DNA of 64,000 nt. Origin: Pseudothermotoga hypogea DSM 11164 = NBRC 106472 (GTDB taxonomy: Bacteria; Thermotogota; Thermotogae; Thermotogales; DSM-5069). The stretch is taken from positions 496,001 to 560,000 of the forward strand of contig NZ_CP007141.1 in NCBI RefSeq assembly GCF_000816145.1, written 5' to 3'. Shown here piece by piece: positions 17,128 through 27,182 of the stretch. The notes under the pieces are model-generated. The model was not told the DNA's origin and did no database searches. It worked only from the letters and a program-made list of their open reading frames with translations. Position numbers and translations under genes: made by a program. Position 1 is the stretch's first letter; each line of letters begins with the position of its first letter.

Positions 17128-18681
17128 ATGCACATAAGAATTATAGATGGTCATGATTGTATAGGAGGAAACAAGATACTGGTGTGTTCGGAGAACGGAG
17201 AAGGATTCTTGCTCGACTTCGGTGTTAATTTTAAGAAATGGTCGCTTTACTTTGAAGAATACTTGAAGCCCAGAACGGGTAAGATACTGCACGATCTGCT
17301 CAAACTCGATTTGATACCACGGCTCAACGTCTACAGATCGGACCTTCTTGCCCCAGATTTTGACAGCAACGAGTGCGTGAAGTTCGTATTTGTGAGTCAC
17401 GCACACGCCGACCACTGCGGTCTGATAGGTCTTCTGAGTGAGCAGATTCCTTTACTCATGACGAAGGAAACCTTCGCGCTGTTGAGTGTGATGGACCAGC
17501 TGAAACCCTCAATTTGGGAACAGCTGACGATCCGGACCAGAACGAGGAGCGAGGATGAACACATTCGCACGGACGTGCTGGTGAACGACAGAAAGAAAAA
17601 GAATAGGAAGATTTGCCTCGAAAACGTTGAAGACCAACTCGAGGACGAATTCGAACCTGTCGACATACATCAATGCTGGCCCAACCGCGTCGAGATCCTT
17701 CCCGTGTACCATTCGGTGCTCGGTGCGGCAGCGCTGTGCGTTGAGGTCGACGATGCGATCGTGATCTACACAGGTGATTTGAGGGCGAGTCCGACGAAAG
17801 AGGAGGAAGAATTCTGGCGCTCGAAACTCGGTGAGAAAAGACTGGCGCTCTCGAAGAGGACCGAACAGTTCGCAAGAGAGATCAAGGATTACAGAGATTC
17901 ACTGAAAAAACCGCTGGTTCTCATTGTCGAAGGAACAAGGGTGAGCAGGAAAGCCGATACAACCAATGACGAGCGGACGGTTTTTCAAAACGTGCTCGAC
18001 GCAGTCTCAAGAACGAACACGCTGGTCATAGCCGATTTTCCAACCAAACACTTGGAGAGGCTCATGAGTTTCCTCAAGGTTGCACAGATGTGCGGAAGAT
18101 ATCTCGCCCTGACACCGAAAGACTTTGCGCTTTTGCAGTACATGGAAAAGATCGATCCAACCTGGCAACTTTCGGAGCAAGAGATACAGTGCTTGCGCGT
18201 TTACCACATAGGAAAAGTGGAGTTCTCAAAGCTCGAGAAGGAAGCGATCCACTTCGCTAAGTCCAGTGGTCTGCTCGTTGGACCAGAAGAGGTCAACAAA
18301 AGCCCTGCAAAATACATCGTGGCCGCCGGATACTTCGACATGCCACAGATGCTCGACATCGATGAAACGGTTTTGAACGGTTCGATCTACATACATTCGA
18401 CGAGCGAGGCTTACACGGAGGAGCAACAGATGGACTACAAGAGGTTCAAGAACTGGTTGACGAGGTTCGGAATAAAACCCCGCGGTTTGGCCTTCGAGAA
18501 CGACGAGATCGTCTTCACAAATGAGTTCCATGCTTCAGGACATGTATCCGCGCAGGAACTGGAGAAGCTCATCGAGACACTCCAACCAGACGTCATAATA
18601 CCAGTCCATACCGAGGAAAAATTCTGGTTTGTGGAGAGATGGGGTACAAAAGTTTTGACACAAGAAGAAGTATACTTATGA
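17128..18681 (+). CDS. MBL-fold beta-CASP hydrolase, RNase J-like
   Basis: A 517-residue metallo-beta-lactamase-fold protein. The zinc motif is HAHADH at residues 91-96. Further hallmarks of beta-CASP nucleases follow: IYTGDLRASPT (motif 4 Asp), LIVEGTRVSRK (motif A acidic residue), FHASGHVS (motif B) and IIPVHTEEK (motif C). RNase J and related enzymes cut or trim RNA; this one lacks an obvious RNase J C-terminal domain and has an insertion of charged residues near 150-190 (RKKKNRK region). GGAGGTCC precedes the ATG at 17128. It could be an RNA or DNA nuclease; the family alone does not decide. Confidence 0.8.
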   Translation: MHIRIIDGHDCIGGNKILVCSENGEGFLLDFGVNFKKWSLYFEEYLKPRTGKILHDLLKLDLIPRLNVYRSDLLAPDFDSNECVKFVFVSHAHADHCGLIGLLSEQIPLLMTKETFALLSVMDQLKPSIWEQLTIRTRTRSEDEHIRTDVLVNDRKKKNRKICLENVEDQLEDEFEPVDIHQCWPNRVEILPVYHSVLGAAALCVEVDDAIVIYTGDLRASPTKEEEEFWRSKLGEKRLALSKRTEQFAREIKDYRDSLKKPLVLIVEGTRVSRKADTTNDERTVFQNVLDAVSRTNTLVIADFPTKHLERLMSFLKVAQMCGRYLALTPKDFALLQYMEKIDPTWQLSEQEIQCLRVYHIGKVEFSKLEKEAIHFAKSSGLLVGPEEVNKSPAKYIVAAGYFDMPQMLDIDETVLNGSIYIHSTSEAYTEEQQMDYKRFKNWLTRFGIKPRGLAFENDEIVFTNEFHASGHVSAQELEKLIETLQPDVIIPVHTEEKFWFVERWGTKVLTQEEVYL

Positions 18682-18706
18682 TTATTCGAACTTCAACTTT
18701 TCGGTG

Positions 18707-18712
18707 TAAAAT
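18707..18712 (+). promoter_or_regulatory. possible -10 for the metS-to-HDAC run
   Basis: TAAAAT lies 28 bases before the metS TTG and 25 bases past the preceding stop. No clear -35 is visible, so readthrough from the beta-CASP gene is equally possible. Confidence 0.35.
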
Positions 18713-18740
18713 GTGAGTGGATCGATTGGAGGTGGAGTGG

Positions 18741-20627
18741 TTGAAGTTTTACATCACGACGCCAATATACTATGTGAATTCCGAACCACATGTCGGAAGC
18801 GCCTACACAACGATAATTGCCGACATAATCGCACGTTACAAACGAATGATGAACTATAAGGTCTTCTTTCTCACCGGGACCGATGAGCATGGGCAGAAAG
18901 TCTTCCAGGCGGCGCGTGCCGCGGGGAAAGATCCGCAACAGTTCTGTGATGAACTCGCACAGAAGTTCGAACAACTCTGGGAGAAGCTACAGATCACCAA
19001 CGACGGTTTCATCAGGACAACGGATCCAAAGCACATGGCGGTGGTCCAGTACTTCGTAAAGAAAATGCTCGAGAACGGTGACGTTTACAAGGGCGTGTAC
19101 CAAGGCTGGTACTGTGTCCCGTGTGAGAGTTATTGGAGCGAAGAAGAGCTCGGGCCGAACCACACGTGTCCGAGTTGCGGCAGAGAAGTGAGATTCATCG
19201 AGGAAGAAAACTACTTTTTCAGACTCTCGAAGTACCGCGATGCGCTCTTGGAACACTACAGGAAACATCCAGAGTTCGTTCAACCAGACTTCAGAAGAAA
19301 CGAGATGATCAAGATACTCGAATCCGGTCTGAAGGATCTGAGCATAACCAGAACCACCTTCAGCTGGGGTGTGCCGATGCCGGACGACCCGAAACACGTC
19401 ATATACGTGTGGGTGGATGCGCTCATAAACTACGTCTCAGCGATCGGTTATCCCACGGATCCAGAGAGGTTCAACGAGTATTGGCCCGCAGATCTGCACC
19501 TGATAGGCAAGGAAATAAACAGGTTCCACTCGATCATATGGCCCGCGATGCTGATGTCCGTTGGCCTACCGCTTCCGAAGACGGTGTTCGCCCACGGCTG
19601 GCTAACCGTCGATGGCCAGAAGATCTCGAAGTCTCTCGGCAACGCAATAGATCCGAAGTATTTTGTGGATAAGTACGGGAACGACGTGCTGAGGTTTTAT
19701 CTTGTGAGAGAGATCGTCTTCGGCAAGGACGGCGATTTCTCCGAGAAGGGTCTGGTGAACAGACTCAACTCTGATTTGGCCAACGATTATGGAAACTTGT
19801 TGCACAGAACACTCGCGATGCTTGAAAAACATTTTGCCTCGAGTATCCCAGAACCGGGTCCGTTTGAACAAGAGGACGAAAGCTTTGTTCAGCAAGTGCT
19901 TGACAAGGTCGAGCGATACCTGGCCCAAATGGACAGCTACCAACTCACTGATGCCATTGAGACCGTTATGGCGATACTCACTTTGGCGAACAAGTACTTC
20001 GACGAACGCAAGCCATGGCTTCTGGCGAAGCAAGGTGAGATGAAGAAACTGGGCACAGTCCTTTACAACGTGTGTGAAACCGTCAAGAAGGTCGCGATCA
20101 TGTTCTATCCCATAATGCCGAACTCATCGCTGGAAGTGCTGCGCCGCCTCGGTGAGGAAACACAGCCAAACGCGCAGCATTTGAGGCAGTGGAGGACTCT
20201 GCGTTCCGGACAGAAGATCATCCATGGTGCGCCTCTGTTCCAGAAGGTCGAACTGAAGAGCGAGCAGAAAGTACCGCAGGAAACAGTCGCTTCTCAAGTC
20301 CAACTTTTGGACATCAACGAGTTCAGGAAGGTCGACCTGAGGGTGGCGAAAGTTCTCTCCGCAGAGAGAATAAAGGGTTCCGAGAAATTGCTGAGACTCA
20401 CGATAGATCTTGGGGAGCTCGGAACGAGACAGATCGTTGCAGGTATCGCGAAGTATTACGAACCAGAACAGCTCGTCGGTAAGTGTATAGTGGTCGTCGC
20501 GAACCTGAAACCTGCCAAACTCATGGGTGTGGAGTCTCAGGGAATGCTCCTGGCAGCCCACGACAACGATCAAGTCAAGTTGATCATAGTCGACGGTGGA
20601 GCGGCCCCGGGCTCGAAGATCTCTTAG
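18741..20627 (+). CDS. metG: methionyl-tRNA synthetase with C-terminal tRNA-binding domain
   Basis: A 628-residue class I synthetase that charges tRNA-Met. It opens [20 protein letters not shown] (HIGH-type motif HVGS), carries a zinc knuckle built from CVPC and CPSC near residues 125-145, and the KMSKS loop as [10 protein letters not shown] near 295. The last 110 residues form an EMAP/Trbp111-type OB fold ([14 protein letters not shown], then [14 protein letters not shown]) that dimerises and binds tRNA. A TTG start at 18741 is chosen because GGAGG lies 8 bases upstream; the in-frame ATG at 18717 precedes that site. gyrA follows after 11 bases. Confidence 0.94.
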   Translation: MKFYITTPIYYVNSEPHVGSAYTTIIADIIARYKRMMNYKVFFLTGTDEHGQKVFQAARAAGKDPQQFCDELAQKFEQLWEKLQITNDGFIRTTDPKHMAVVQYFVKKMLENGDVYKGVYQGWYCVPCESYWSEEELGPNHTCPSCGREVRFIEEENYFFRLSKYRDALLEHYRKHPEFVQPDFRRNEMIKILESGLKDLSITRTTFSWGVPMPDDPKHVIYVWVDALINYVSAIGYPTDPERFNEYWPADLHLIGKEINRFHSIIWPAMLMSVGLPLPKTVFAHGWLTVDGQKISKSLGNAIDPKYFVDKYGNDVLRFYLVREIVFGKDGDFSEKGLVNRLNSDLANDYGNLLHRTLAMLEKHFASSIPEPGPFEQEDESFVQQVLDKVERYLAQMDSYQLTDAIETVMAILTLANKYFDERKPWLLAKQGEMKKLGTVLYNVCETVKKVAIMFYPIMPNSSLEVLRRLGEETQPNAQHLRQWRTLRSGQKIIHGAPLFQKVELKSEQKVPQETVASQVQLLDINEFRKVDLRVAKVLSAERIKGSEKLLRLTIDLGELGTRQIVAGIAKYYEPEQLVGKCIVVVANLKPAKLMGVESQGMLLAAHDNDQVKLIIVDGGAAPGSKIS

Positions 20628-20638
20628 GAGGTAAGATG

Positions 20639-23065
20639 ATGTCCGAGATATTCACAAAGAATATAGAAGACGAACTCGTACAGCAATACATGAACTATTC
20701 GATGAGCGTCATCATAGGACGCGCGATTCCGGACGTGCGAGACGGGTTGAAACCCGTGCAAAGGCGAATCCTCTACGTGATGCACGAGCTCGGACTGACA
20801 CACAACGCTCAGTCGAAGAAGTCCGCAAGGATCGTCGGTGAAGTGCTCGGTAAGTACCATCCACACGGAGACATGGCCGTGTACGATGCGCTGGTGAGGC
20901 TGGCACAACCGTTTTCGATGCGATATCCTCTGATCATCGGTCAGGGTAACTTCGGTTCCATCGACAGAGATCCCCCGGCGGCGATGAGGTACACCGAAGC
21001 CAAGCTCTCAAGGATTGCCGAGGAGATGCTCCAAGATCTGGACAAAGACACCGTTCAAATGCAAGACAATTTCGACGGCACGCTGAAAGAACCAACGGTC
21101 TTGCCCTCGAAGGTTCCAAACCTACTGCTCAATGGTTCTTCAGGTATCGCCGTCGGCATGGCGACCAACATCCCACCCCACAACCTTGTTGAGACCATCA
21201 ACGCCATACAGTTCTTCATAAAGAATCCACAGTGCAGTGTCGAAGACCTCCTGCAGCATCTGAAAGGTCCAGATTTTCCTACAGGTGGCATCATCGTCAA
21301 CGCGACCAGCCTGAGAGAGATATACGCCACGGGTAGGGGCAGGATCGTCGTCCGAAGCAAAGTGCACTTCGAGGAAGGTAAGAAACACGATCAGATCGTC
21401 GTGACAGAAATCCCATACGGGGTCAGCAAGGCTGCCCTCATCGAAGAGATCGTTAGATATGCGGAGAAGAACCCGAAGATCCCGATAAAGAATGTCAGGG
21501 ATGAGTCGGACAAGAAGGGTCTGAGGATCGTCATAGAGATTCCCAAGAACGGCAACTACAAACTCGTTCTGAACAACCTTTACAAGCACACGTCGTTACA
21601 GACGAGCTTCAACGTTCAGATGCTCGTCATAGACAACAACCGTCCGAAGCTCATGAACTTGCTACAGCTGGTACGTGCCTTCGTTCAGCACAGATTCAAC
21701 GTGATCAGAAAAAGGGCTGAGTACGAGTTGAAGGTCTATTCGAAGAGGGCACACGTTCTGGAAGGAATCATGAAAGCCGCGCGGGTCATAGGAAGCGTCG
21801 TGGACATCGTGCGGAGTAGCAAGAGCAACGAGGATGCAATGAAAAATCTGATGAATCTTCTGAGCGTTACTGAAGAACAGGCGAAAGCGATCCTCGACAT
21901 GCGATTGGGCAGGCTCACGAGTCTGGAGATTGAAAAGCTGAAGGCAGAGTATTCTGATCTGATCAAGAAGATCGACTTCGTCAAGGACATCATTTCGAAC
22001 GATTCGAGAGTCTACGAGGTCATGTACGAGGAACTCGAGGAGTTGAAGCGCAAATACGGCGATGAGAGAAGAACTCAGATCACCAACGCCGAAGAGGACC
22101 TCGACTACACACCTGAAGATCTCATACCGGATGAAGATATCGTCTTCGTGCTTACGGAGAAAGGCTACATAAAGGCGACGAGTCTGAACGATTACAGGAG
22201 TCAGAGGCGCGGTGGAAAGGGAATAATAGGCGCGCGGATCGCCGAAGACGATGAAATCGCCATAGTATGTGCGAGCCGTGTGCACTCCAAAACCATCTTC
22301 GTCAGTTCCCACGGTAGAGCGTTCGTTCTGAAAAACCACGAGATCGAGCTGAGCAACAGGGACAGCAAGGGTAAGCCAATCAGGGCTTATCTGAACCTCG
22401 AGGAGGACGAGTCCGTCCTCACAATGATTCCCTTCAACGAGTGGCATGGAGACCTCGTCTTGGTCACGAAAAAGGGTAAAATCAAGAGAACGCCCCTGTC
22501 GGAGTTTGAAAACGCAACCGCAAGGGGTATCAAAGCCATAAATTTCGATGACGGAGATTCTGTCGTCGCAGCGAGCGTCTGTGATGAGAAGGACAAGGAG
22601 ATTCTGATCATCACGAAAAACGGAATGTCGATAAGGTTTCCCATCGACGAGGTACGACAGATGGGACGTTCCGCGATGGGTGTCACAGCGATTTCACTGA
22701 GGGATGGTGACGAGGTCGTTGGAATGGTCGTGCTTTCCGACAACGAAGGTGACATCTTGACGATCACCACCAAAGGCTTTGGAAAGCGCACGCCATTGAG
22801 CGAGTACAGAATTCAGAGCCGTGGCGGAGTCGGTGTGAAGACGATGCCGAGCGTCGAAAAGGTCGGTTTTCTCTGCGGTGCTGAACTCATCAGTAATCCC
22901 GAATCCGACGTCATCGTACTCACGAAGAACGGACACTCGATACGCTTCAAAGTTTCGGCCGTAAGCGTCGTCGGGCGGACCGCGAAAGGGGTCAAGATAC
23001 TGGAGCTGAATGAAGGCGACGAAGTTTCACACTTTGCGGTGGTGGAAACGTGTACAGACAGTTGA
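20639..23065 (+). CDS. gyrA: DNA gyrase subunit A
   Basis: An 808-residue type II topoisomerase subunit that cuts and rejoins DNA. The active-site Tyr is at about residue 118 in [10 protein letters not shown]. The C-terminal beta-pinwheel begins with the GyrA box QRRGGKG (in [16 protein letters not shown]), which separates gyrase from ParC. AGGAGGT precedes two adjacent ATG codons at 20636 and 20639; the second has the better spacing. No gyrB is in the window. The 3' end overlaps the archease gene by 16 bases. Confidence 0.94.
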   Translation: MSEIFTKNIEDELVQQYMNYSMSVIIGRAIPDVRDGLKPVQRRILYVMHELGLTHNAQSKKSARIVGEVLGKYHPHGDMAVYDALVRLAQPFSMRYPLIIGQGNFGSIDRDPPAAMRYTEAKLSRIAEEMLQDLDKDTVQMQDNFDGTLKEPTVLPSKVPNLLLNGSSGIAVGMATNIPPHNLVETINAIQFFIKNPQCSVEDLLQHLKGPDFPTGGIIVNATSLREIYATGRGRIVVRSKVHFEEGKKHDQIVVTEIPYGVSKAALIEEIVRYAEKNPKIPIKNVRDESDKKGLRIVIEIPKNGNYKLVLNNLYKHTSLQTSFNVQMLVIDNNRPKLMNLLQLVRAFVQHRFNVIRKRAEYELKVYSKRAHVLEGIMKAARVIGSVVDIVRSSKSNEDAMKNLMNLLSVTEEQAKAILDMRLGRLTSLEIEKLKAEYSDLIKKIDFVKDIISNDSRVYEVMYEELEELKRKYGDERRTQITNAEEDLDYTPEDLIPDEDIVFVLTEKGYIKATSLNDYRSQRRGGKGIIGARIAEDDEIAIVCASRVHSKTIFVSSHGRAFVLKNHEIELSNRDSKGKPIRAYLNLEEDESVLTMIPFNEWHGDLVLVTKKGKIKRTPLSEFENATARGIKAINFDDGDSVVAASVCDEKDKEILIITKNGMSIRFPIDEVRQMGRSAMGVTAISLRDGDEVVGMVVLSDNEGDILTITTKGFGKRTPLSEYRIQSRGGVGVKTMPSVEKVGFLCGAELISNPESDVIVLTKNGHSIRFKVSAVSVVGRTAKGVKILELNEGDEVSHFAVVETCTDS

Positions 23066-23427
23066 ACCACACGGCGGACGTACGTTACGAGATAGTTTGC
23101 GATAGCGAAGAGGAGGTCTTCAAAGAGCTCGTCAGGATCTTCAAGGATCACTACTCTGTAAGACTGAAAGAACAGGAGACGAAGCTCGAGTACGATCTGT
23201 CTAAGAACCTTGAAGATGCCGTCTTCGACATCGTGAACGACTGGATCTACCTAATCGAATCGAGAAAGCTCTTTCCGTACGATTGTCACATCCAGAACGA
23301 CAAACTGGTTTGCACGTTCAGGGAATTTGAAGAGATCGAAGGTACCGAGCTCAAAGCTCTCACGTACCATGGTCTGGGTGTTGAAAGGTCAGACAAAATC
23401 GTTTTGAGGGTGGTGTTTGACACGTGA
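23050..23427 (+). CDS. archease
   Basis: A 125-residue protein of the archease family, which activates RtcB-type RNA ligases by helping their guanylylation and can act as a chaperone. The N-terminal signature HTADV (with the metal-binding Asp), the central acidic strand and the C-terminal YHGLGV followed by a short strand fit the family. The GTG start overlaps gyrA by 16 bases and the stop overlaps the lexA GTG, so it is tightly embedded. This gyrA-archease-lexA order is what I recall for TM1084-TM1082. No rtcB is in the window. Confidence 0.85.
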   Translation: MYRQLNHTADVRYEIVCDSEEEVFKELVRIFKDHYSVRLKEQETKLEYDLSKNLEDAVFDIVNDWIYLIESRKLFPYDCHIQNDKLVCTFREFEEIEGTELKALTYHGLGVERSDKIVLRVVFDT

Positions 23428-24023
23428 GGCAACTGACAGAGAGGCAAAAAAAGGTTTTGGAATTCATCATTTCCTACATGGAGAGACACGGCTATTCTCC
23501 GAGCATCAGAGATATAGCCAAAGCCTTTCGCATAACACCTCGTGGAGCCATGATGCATCTGGTCGCGCTCGAGAAGAAAGGTTACATATCCCGCTCGAAG
23601 AAGGCCAGAAGCATAAAGCTCTTGAACATGGCTGAGGCCGTCAAACTTCCTGTGGTCGGGATCATAGCTGCGGGGAACGCGATCGAAGCCATAGAACGTG
23701 TCGTCGAGGCGATCGAGGTACCGAAACAAATGTTGAAGAGCGGTTTCGAGCACTACGTGCTCAAGGTGAAAGGTGACAGCATGGTGAACGAACACATCGT
23801 CGAGAACGACTACGTCGTGCTGAGGAAGCAGAACACCGCGGAGAACGGCGACATCGTGTCCGTACTCGTCGATAACGGAGAGACAACCCTCAAGAAGATA
23901 TACTTCGAGCCGGACAAGATCATACTGAAACCCGCAAACCCTTCTTTGAAACCCATGGAACTTGAACCATCTCGCGTCAAGATAACGGGCAAAGTTGTTG
24001 GGGTGATCCGCATCTATGAGTGA
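23424..24023 (+). CDS. lexA: SOS repressor LexA
   Basis: A 199-residue self-cleaving repressor of DNA-damage genes. The N-terminal winged helix reads LTERQKKVLEFIISYMERHG then YSPSIRDIAKAF. The cleavage site is Ala83-Gly84 in IIAAGNAIEA; the catalytic Ser is about residue 119 (GDSMVNEHI) and the Lys about 157 (TTLKKIYF). All parts needed for RecA-stimulated cleavage are present. It starts at a GTG overlapping the archease stop. I looked for but cannot define its operator from this window alone. Confidence 0.93.
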   Translation: MRQLTERQKKVLEFIISYMERHGYSPSIRDIAKAFRITPRGAMMHLVALEKKGYISRSKKARSIKLLNMAEAVKLPVVGIIAAGNAIEAIERVVEAIEVPKQMLKSGFEHYVLKVKGDSMVNEHIVENDYVVLRKQNTAENGDIVSVLVDNGETTLKKIYFEPDKIILKPANPSLKPMELEPSRVKITGKVVGVIRIYE

Positions 24024-24372
24024 GCAGAACTGGACGGCGATTGAACTCAAGAACGTGGTCGTTGTCAAGCCGCACGGCGAACTGGACATGAACAACTCTT
24101 TCCAGTTCAAAAGTTTCGTCAAGGATAAATACATAAGTGCAGGCAAAAGCAACGTGATTGTGGATCTGTCGGAAGTCGAGTACATGGACAGCTCAGCGCT
24201 TGGAGTTTTGCTCGGTTTACAGCGCGCTGCACGCTTGAATGGAGGTTCCCTCGCGCTGTGCGGTCTCCACGAGAACCTCGCCAGGATTTTGAAGATAACC
24301 TCTCTGGAGGGCGTTTTCAAGATCTATCCAGCGGTTGAAGAAGCTTTAAAATTCTTTCTGGAGGGTAACTGA
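24016..24372 (+). CDS. STAS-domain anti-sigma factor antagonist
   Basis: A 118-residue single STAS domain of the SpoIIAA/RsbV type. The conserved MDSSALGVL (Ser59/Ser60) carries the phosphorylatable Ser that a partner kinase/anti-sigma factor would target. GELDMNN near residue 21 is the usual first-strand turn. It overlaps the lexA stop by 8 bases. No serine kinase or alternative sigma factor is nearby, so its partner must be elsewhere. Confidence 0.88.
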   Translation: MSEQNWTAIELKNVVVVKPHGELDMNNSFQFKSFVKDKYISAGKSNVIVDLSEVEYMDSSALGVLLGLQRAARLNGGSLALCGLHENLARILKITSLEGVFKIYPAVEEALKFFLEGN

Positions 24373-24813
24373 ATGAGAATCGCACTCGGTTGTGACCACG
24401 CAGGGTTCCGATTGAAAGAAGCCATCAAAGCTTATTTAGCTTCGAAAGGCTTCAGAGTCCTCGACGAAGGGACGTACTCCGAAGATGCGGTGGACTATCC
24501 TGATCTCGCCAAGAAGGTCGTACACGATATCAAGCAGAACCGCGCCGACTTCGGCATATTGATCTGCGGCACGGGCGTAGGTATGAGCATATCGGCCAAC
24601 AGGGTAAAAGGTATAAGGGCGGCTCTTTGTCTGTTTCCAGAAATGGCCAAGTTGGCCAGGGAGCATAACAATGCCAACGTGCTCGTCCTTCCGGGTCGGT
24701 TTCTCGGAGTGGAACTTGCCCAGTGGATCGTGGACGCCTTTCTCTCATCGAATTTCGAGGGTGGCAGGCACAGCCAAAGAATTGAGAAGATAGAAAGGAT
24801 GATGGAAGATTGA
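24373..24813 (+). CDS. rpiB: ribose-5-phosphate isomerase B
   Basis: A 146-residue isomerase that interconverts ribose-5-phosphate and ribulose-5-phosphate in the non-oxidative pentose phosphate pathway. Family motifs: GCDHAGF at residues 6-12, the catalytic Cys65 in LICGTGVGMSI, and AREHNNANVLVLPGR. Length is typical. It begins directly after the STAS stop and its own stop overlaps the next gene's TTG start. Confidence 0.95.
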   Translation: MRIALGCDHAGFRLKEAIKAYLASKGFRVLDEGTYSEDAVDYPDLAKKVVHDIKQNRADFGILICGTGVGMSISANRVKGIRAALCLFPEMAKLAREHNNANVLVLPGRFLGVELAQWIVDAFLSSNFEGGRHSQRIEKIERMMED

Positions 24814-25778
24814 AGATCGTCTACGATCCAAAACACGTCCTCCACAGGCCGACGAAGGAGATAGACAGGGGCAAATTCATAGAGAACCCCGAAAAACCCG
24901 AACGCATCGAAGCGATAAAGGACGCGTTGATCATGAACGGTTTCGACAACATACACTCTCCGAACAGTTTTCCCATGAGTTACGTGTATCTGGTTCACGA
25001 CGAACGGTACGTCAAGTGGTTGAAAAACAAATGCGTATCCCTTGAGCCTGATGAGGAGTACATAACCGAGCTGTTCGGGTACGATCTGTGTTTCGACACC
25101 GGAACTCCGATCAGCAATTGGACCTTCGACGCAGCGAAGCGTGCAGTCGACGTAACACTGACAGCGGCGAGTTTGCTGAGCGGAAGGACGAATCTGGTCT
25201 ACGCACTTGTCAGGCCACCCGGACATCACGCAACTCGAGGTGCCTGTGGAGGGTACTGCTATTTCAACAACGCGGCGGTCGCGGCCATGTACTTTCTCTC
25301 CAGAGGAAACGCTGATGGTGTTGCGATACTGGATCTCGACTTTCATCATGGCAACGGTACTCAGGACATATTCTACGAGACGGACGAGGTCCTGTACGTT
25401 TCGATACACGGAGATCCGGATATCTTTTATCCATGGGTCAGTGGCAGGGAGAGTGAGACGGGTCAGGGACCCGGCGAGGGTTTCAACATCAATTTGCCAT
25501 TGCCCCCAAAGTCTGACTGGCGAAAGTATTCAGAAGCGCTGGAACAGGCTTTGAGGGAAATCAGAAATTACTATCCCGATGTGCTCATAGTGTCGCTGGG
25601 TTTCGACACGCACGCGGACGATCCAGTCGGTGGATTTTCCCTCAAAGACGACGATTACGGGCTCATGGGAAAAGCCATAAGCAAACTCAAGATTCCCACG
25701 CTGGTCGTGCAGGAGGGTGGATACAACCCGCGGGCGAATGCGTCGGCCGCTGTGAAGTTCTTCTCGGCACTCGTCTGA
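24810..25778 (+). CDS. HDAC-superfamily deacetylase (acetylpolyamine amidohydrolase-like)
   Basis: A 322-residue zinc hydrolase of the histone-deacetylase fold, acting on acetylated amines in bacteria. Active-site motifs are intact: RPPGHHATRG (paired His), GYCYFNNAAVAAMYF, LDLDFHHGNGTQDIFY (zinc Asp and His) and SLGFDTHADDP (zinc Asp). The size fits acetylpolyamine amidohydrolases and acetoin-utilisation-type enzymes; the true substrate is open. The TTG start overlaps the rpiB stop. Its stop codon abuts the stop of the convergent FGGY kinase with no base between them. Confidence 0.88.
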   Translation: MKIVYDPKHVLHRPTKEIDRGKFIENPEKPERIEAIKDALIMNGFDNIHSPNSFPMSYVYLVHDERYVKWLKNKCVSLEPDEEYITELFGYDLCFDTGTPISNWTFDAAKRAVDVTLTAASLLSGRTNLVYALVRPPGHHATRGACGGYCYFNNAAVAAMYFLSRGNADGVAILDLDFHHGNGTQDIFYETDEVLYVSIHGDPDIFYPWVSGRESETGQGPGEGFNINLPLPPKSDWRKYSEALEQALREIRNYYPDVLIVSLGFDTHADDPVGGFSLKDDDYGLMGKAISKLKIPTLVVQEGGYNPRANASAAVKFFSALV

Positions 25779-27182
25779 TCAGCCTTCGAGTCTTTCGAAC
25801 AGATCGAGGTTTCTCTCGTGCAACTCGAGATAAATCTCGTAAAACTTGTTGTAGAGTTTGTGCCTCTCGGGATCAGGTGTAAAGCGTTTTTTCACACTCG
25901 CGAGTCTTTCTGCAACTTGTGTGAAAGATTCTCCATTCAAACAGGATATCGCCAGTATGGCACAGCCGAACAACTCCGCGTCAGGCCTTACGAGTTCCAC
26001 GTTCATTCCGAGCACATCAGCCTTTATCTGATTCCACAGTTCGTTGGTCGCTTGTCCTCCTGTGGTCCTGATGGTTTCGACCCTCGCCCCGGCTTTCCTC
26101 ATCTCGTCAACGATATGCCTCACGGCGAAGGCGACTCCTTCCGCAGCGGAGACAATCAAGCTTTTGGAGTTGCTCTCCAGGTCCAGACCGAAGAGAATTC
26201 CTCTCAGTTTTGGACTCCAATACGGGCTCCTTTCTCCCACTAAGTGTGGCAGGAAGATCACACCCGTGGGCCTCTTGACGTTCGAGAGTGAAAGACCCTT
26301 CACGCTTCTGTATCGAGCCACACGGCTTGCCATCCATTCGATGGCCTTCCCCGAAGTTGTCAGTAAACCGCTTATTTTCCACAGTCCATCGATGAAGAAA
26401 GGTGTGGTTATCAAACCCGGTGCGTGAACTTCAACATCACTGCACAGTGTGATACCTTCAGAGGTTCCAGCACGATCACACGCGACGCCTGGCCTGAGTG
26501 TGTTCGTCCCCAGGAGCGCAGCCGCAAAATCGGGAGCGCCAGCCACGACGATCACATCTTCTGGTAACCCAAGTCTTCGAGCCACATTTTGAAGTAACTT
26601 GCCAATGACATTCGAAGGTTCCACAAGTTCCGGAACGATGAAGGTTTGCGAGAGATCGAACCTGTCAAGAATCTCCTTGTACCAGGGAGAATATCCGTAC
26701 TGCGGAAAGGTGGCGTTAACGATTCTACCTGTCAATCTCATGATCAAATAGTCGGCAGGTTGAAGCAGATAGGCGTTATCGTTCAAAACCTTTTTTAGTT
26801 CAATCAGCTTGGCCACGGCCGAGGCCGTCTGTTCATCGATGCTTTGCATTCTCAAAGACTGCAAGTGCTGCTGGCCCCTGTTGTCAAGCCAGCCAATCGC
26901 CTTACCAACGAGTCGGCCTTCCCGATCGACCAGCACGATGGTTGGCCCCTGACTGCTGATGCAGATGGCCCGAACTCTCTTTCTAAGTTCTTCGTTTGCC
27001 GCGTGCACACCGCGGACGAAGGCTGTCCACCATTTTTGCGGATCTATTTCGTGTCTCCCGTTGGAAACGTCTTCTCTGCATTGTCTTTCGAAATGGAAGA
27101 GCTTTCTTCCTTCCGTATCGAACAACGCCAACTTGACGTTGGTGGTGCCGATATCAACTGCCATGACCAGGTCAGAAGACAC
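25779..27182 (-). CDS. FGGY-family carbohydrate kinase
   Basis: A 467-residue sugar kinase, probably of the xylulokinase/gluconokinase branch. The N-terminal phosphate loop is AVDIGTTNVKLALFDTEG; the middle has AGAPDFAAALLGTNT; the C-terminus has the ATP-contacting RTTGGQATNELWNQIKADVL. The substrate cannot be set from sequence. It is the last gene of a BMP-type importer operon that also encodes an RpiR regulator, so the imported compound or its sugar part is the likely substrate. The GTG start overlaps rpiR by 11 bases. Confidence 0.85.
   Translation of the reverse strand: MSSDLVMAVDIGTTNVKLALFDTEGRKLFHFERQCREDVSNGRHEIDPQKWWTAFVRGVHAANEELRKRVRAICISSQGPTIVLVDREGRLVGKAIGWLDNRGQQHLQSLRMQSIDEQTASAVAKLIELKKVLNDNAYLLQPADYLIMRLTGRIVNATFPQYGYSPWYKEILDRFDLSQTFIVPELVEPSNVIGKLLQNVARRLGLPEDVIVVAGAPDFAAALLGTNTLRPGVACDRAGTSEGITLCSDVEVHAPGLITTPFFIDGLWKISGLLTTSGKAIEWMASRVARYRSVKGLSLSNVKRPTGVIFLPHLVGERSPYWSPKLRGILFGLDLESNSKSLIVSAAEGVAFAVRHIVDEMRKAGARVETIRTTGGQATNELWNQIKADVLGMNVELVRPDAELFGCAILAISCLNGESFTQVAERLASVKKRFTPDPERHKLYNKFYEIYLELHERNLDLFERLEG

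Noticed and set aside
20483-20638. N-terminal extension of gyrA into metG
   Set aside because: It is an out-of-frame reading of the metG 3' end; gyrase homology starts at the ATG after AGGAGGT.
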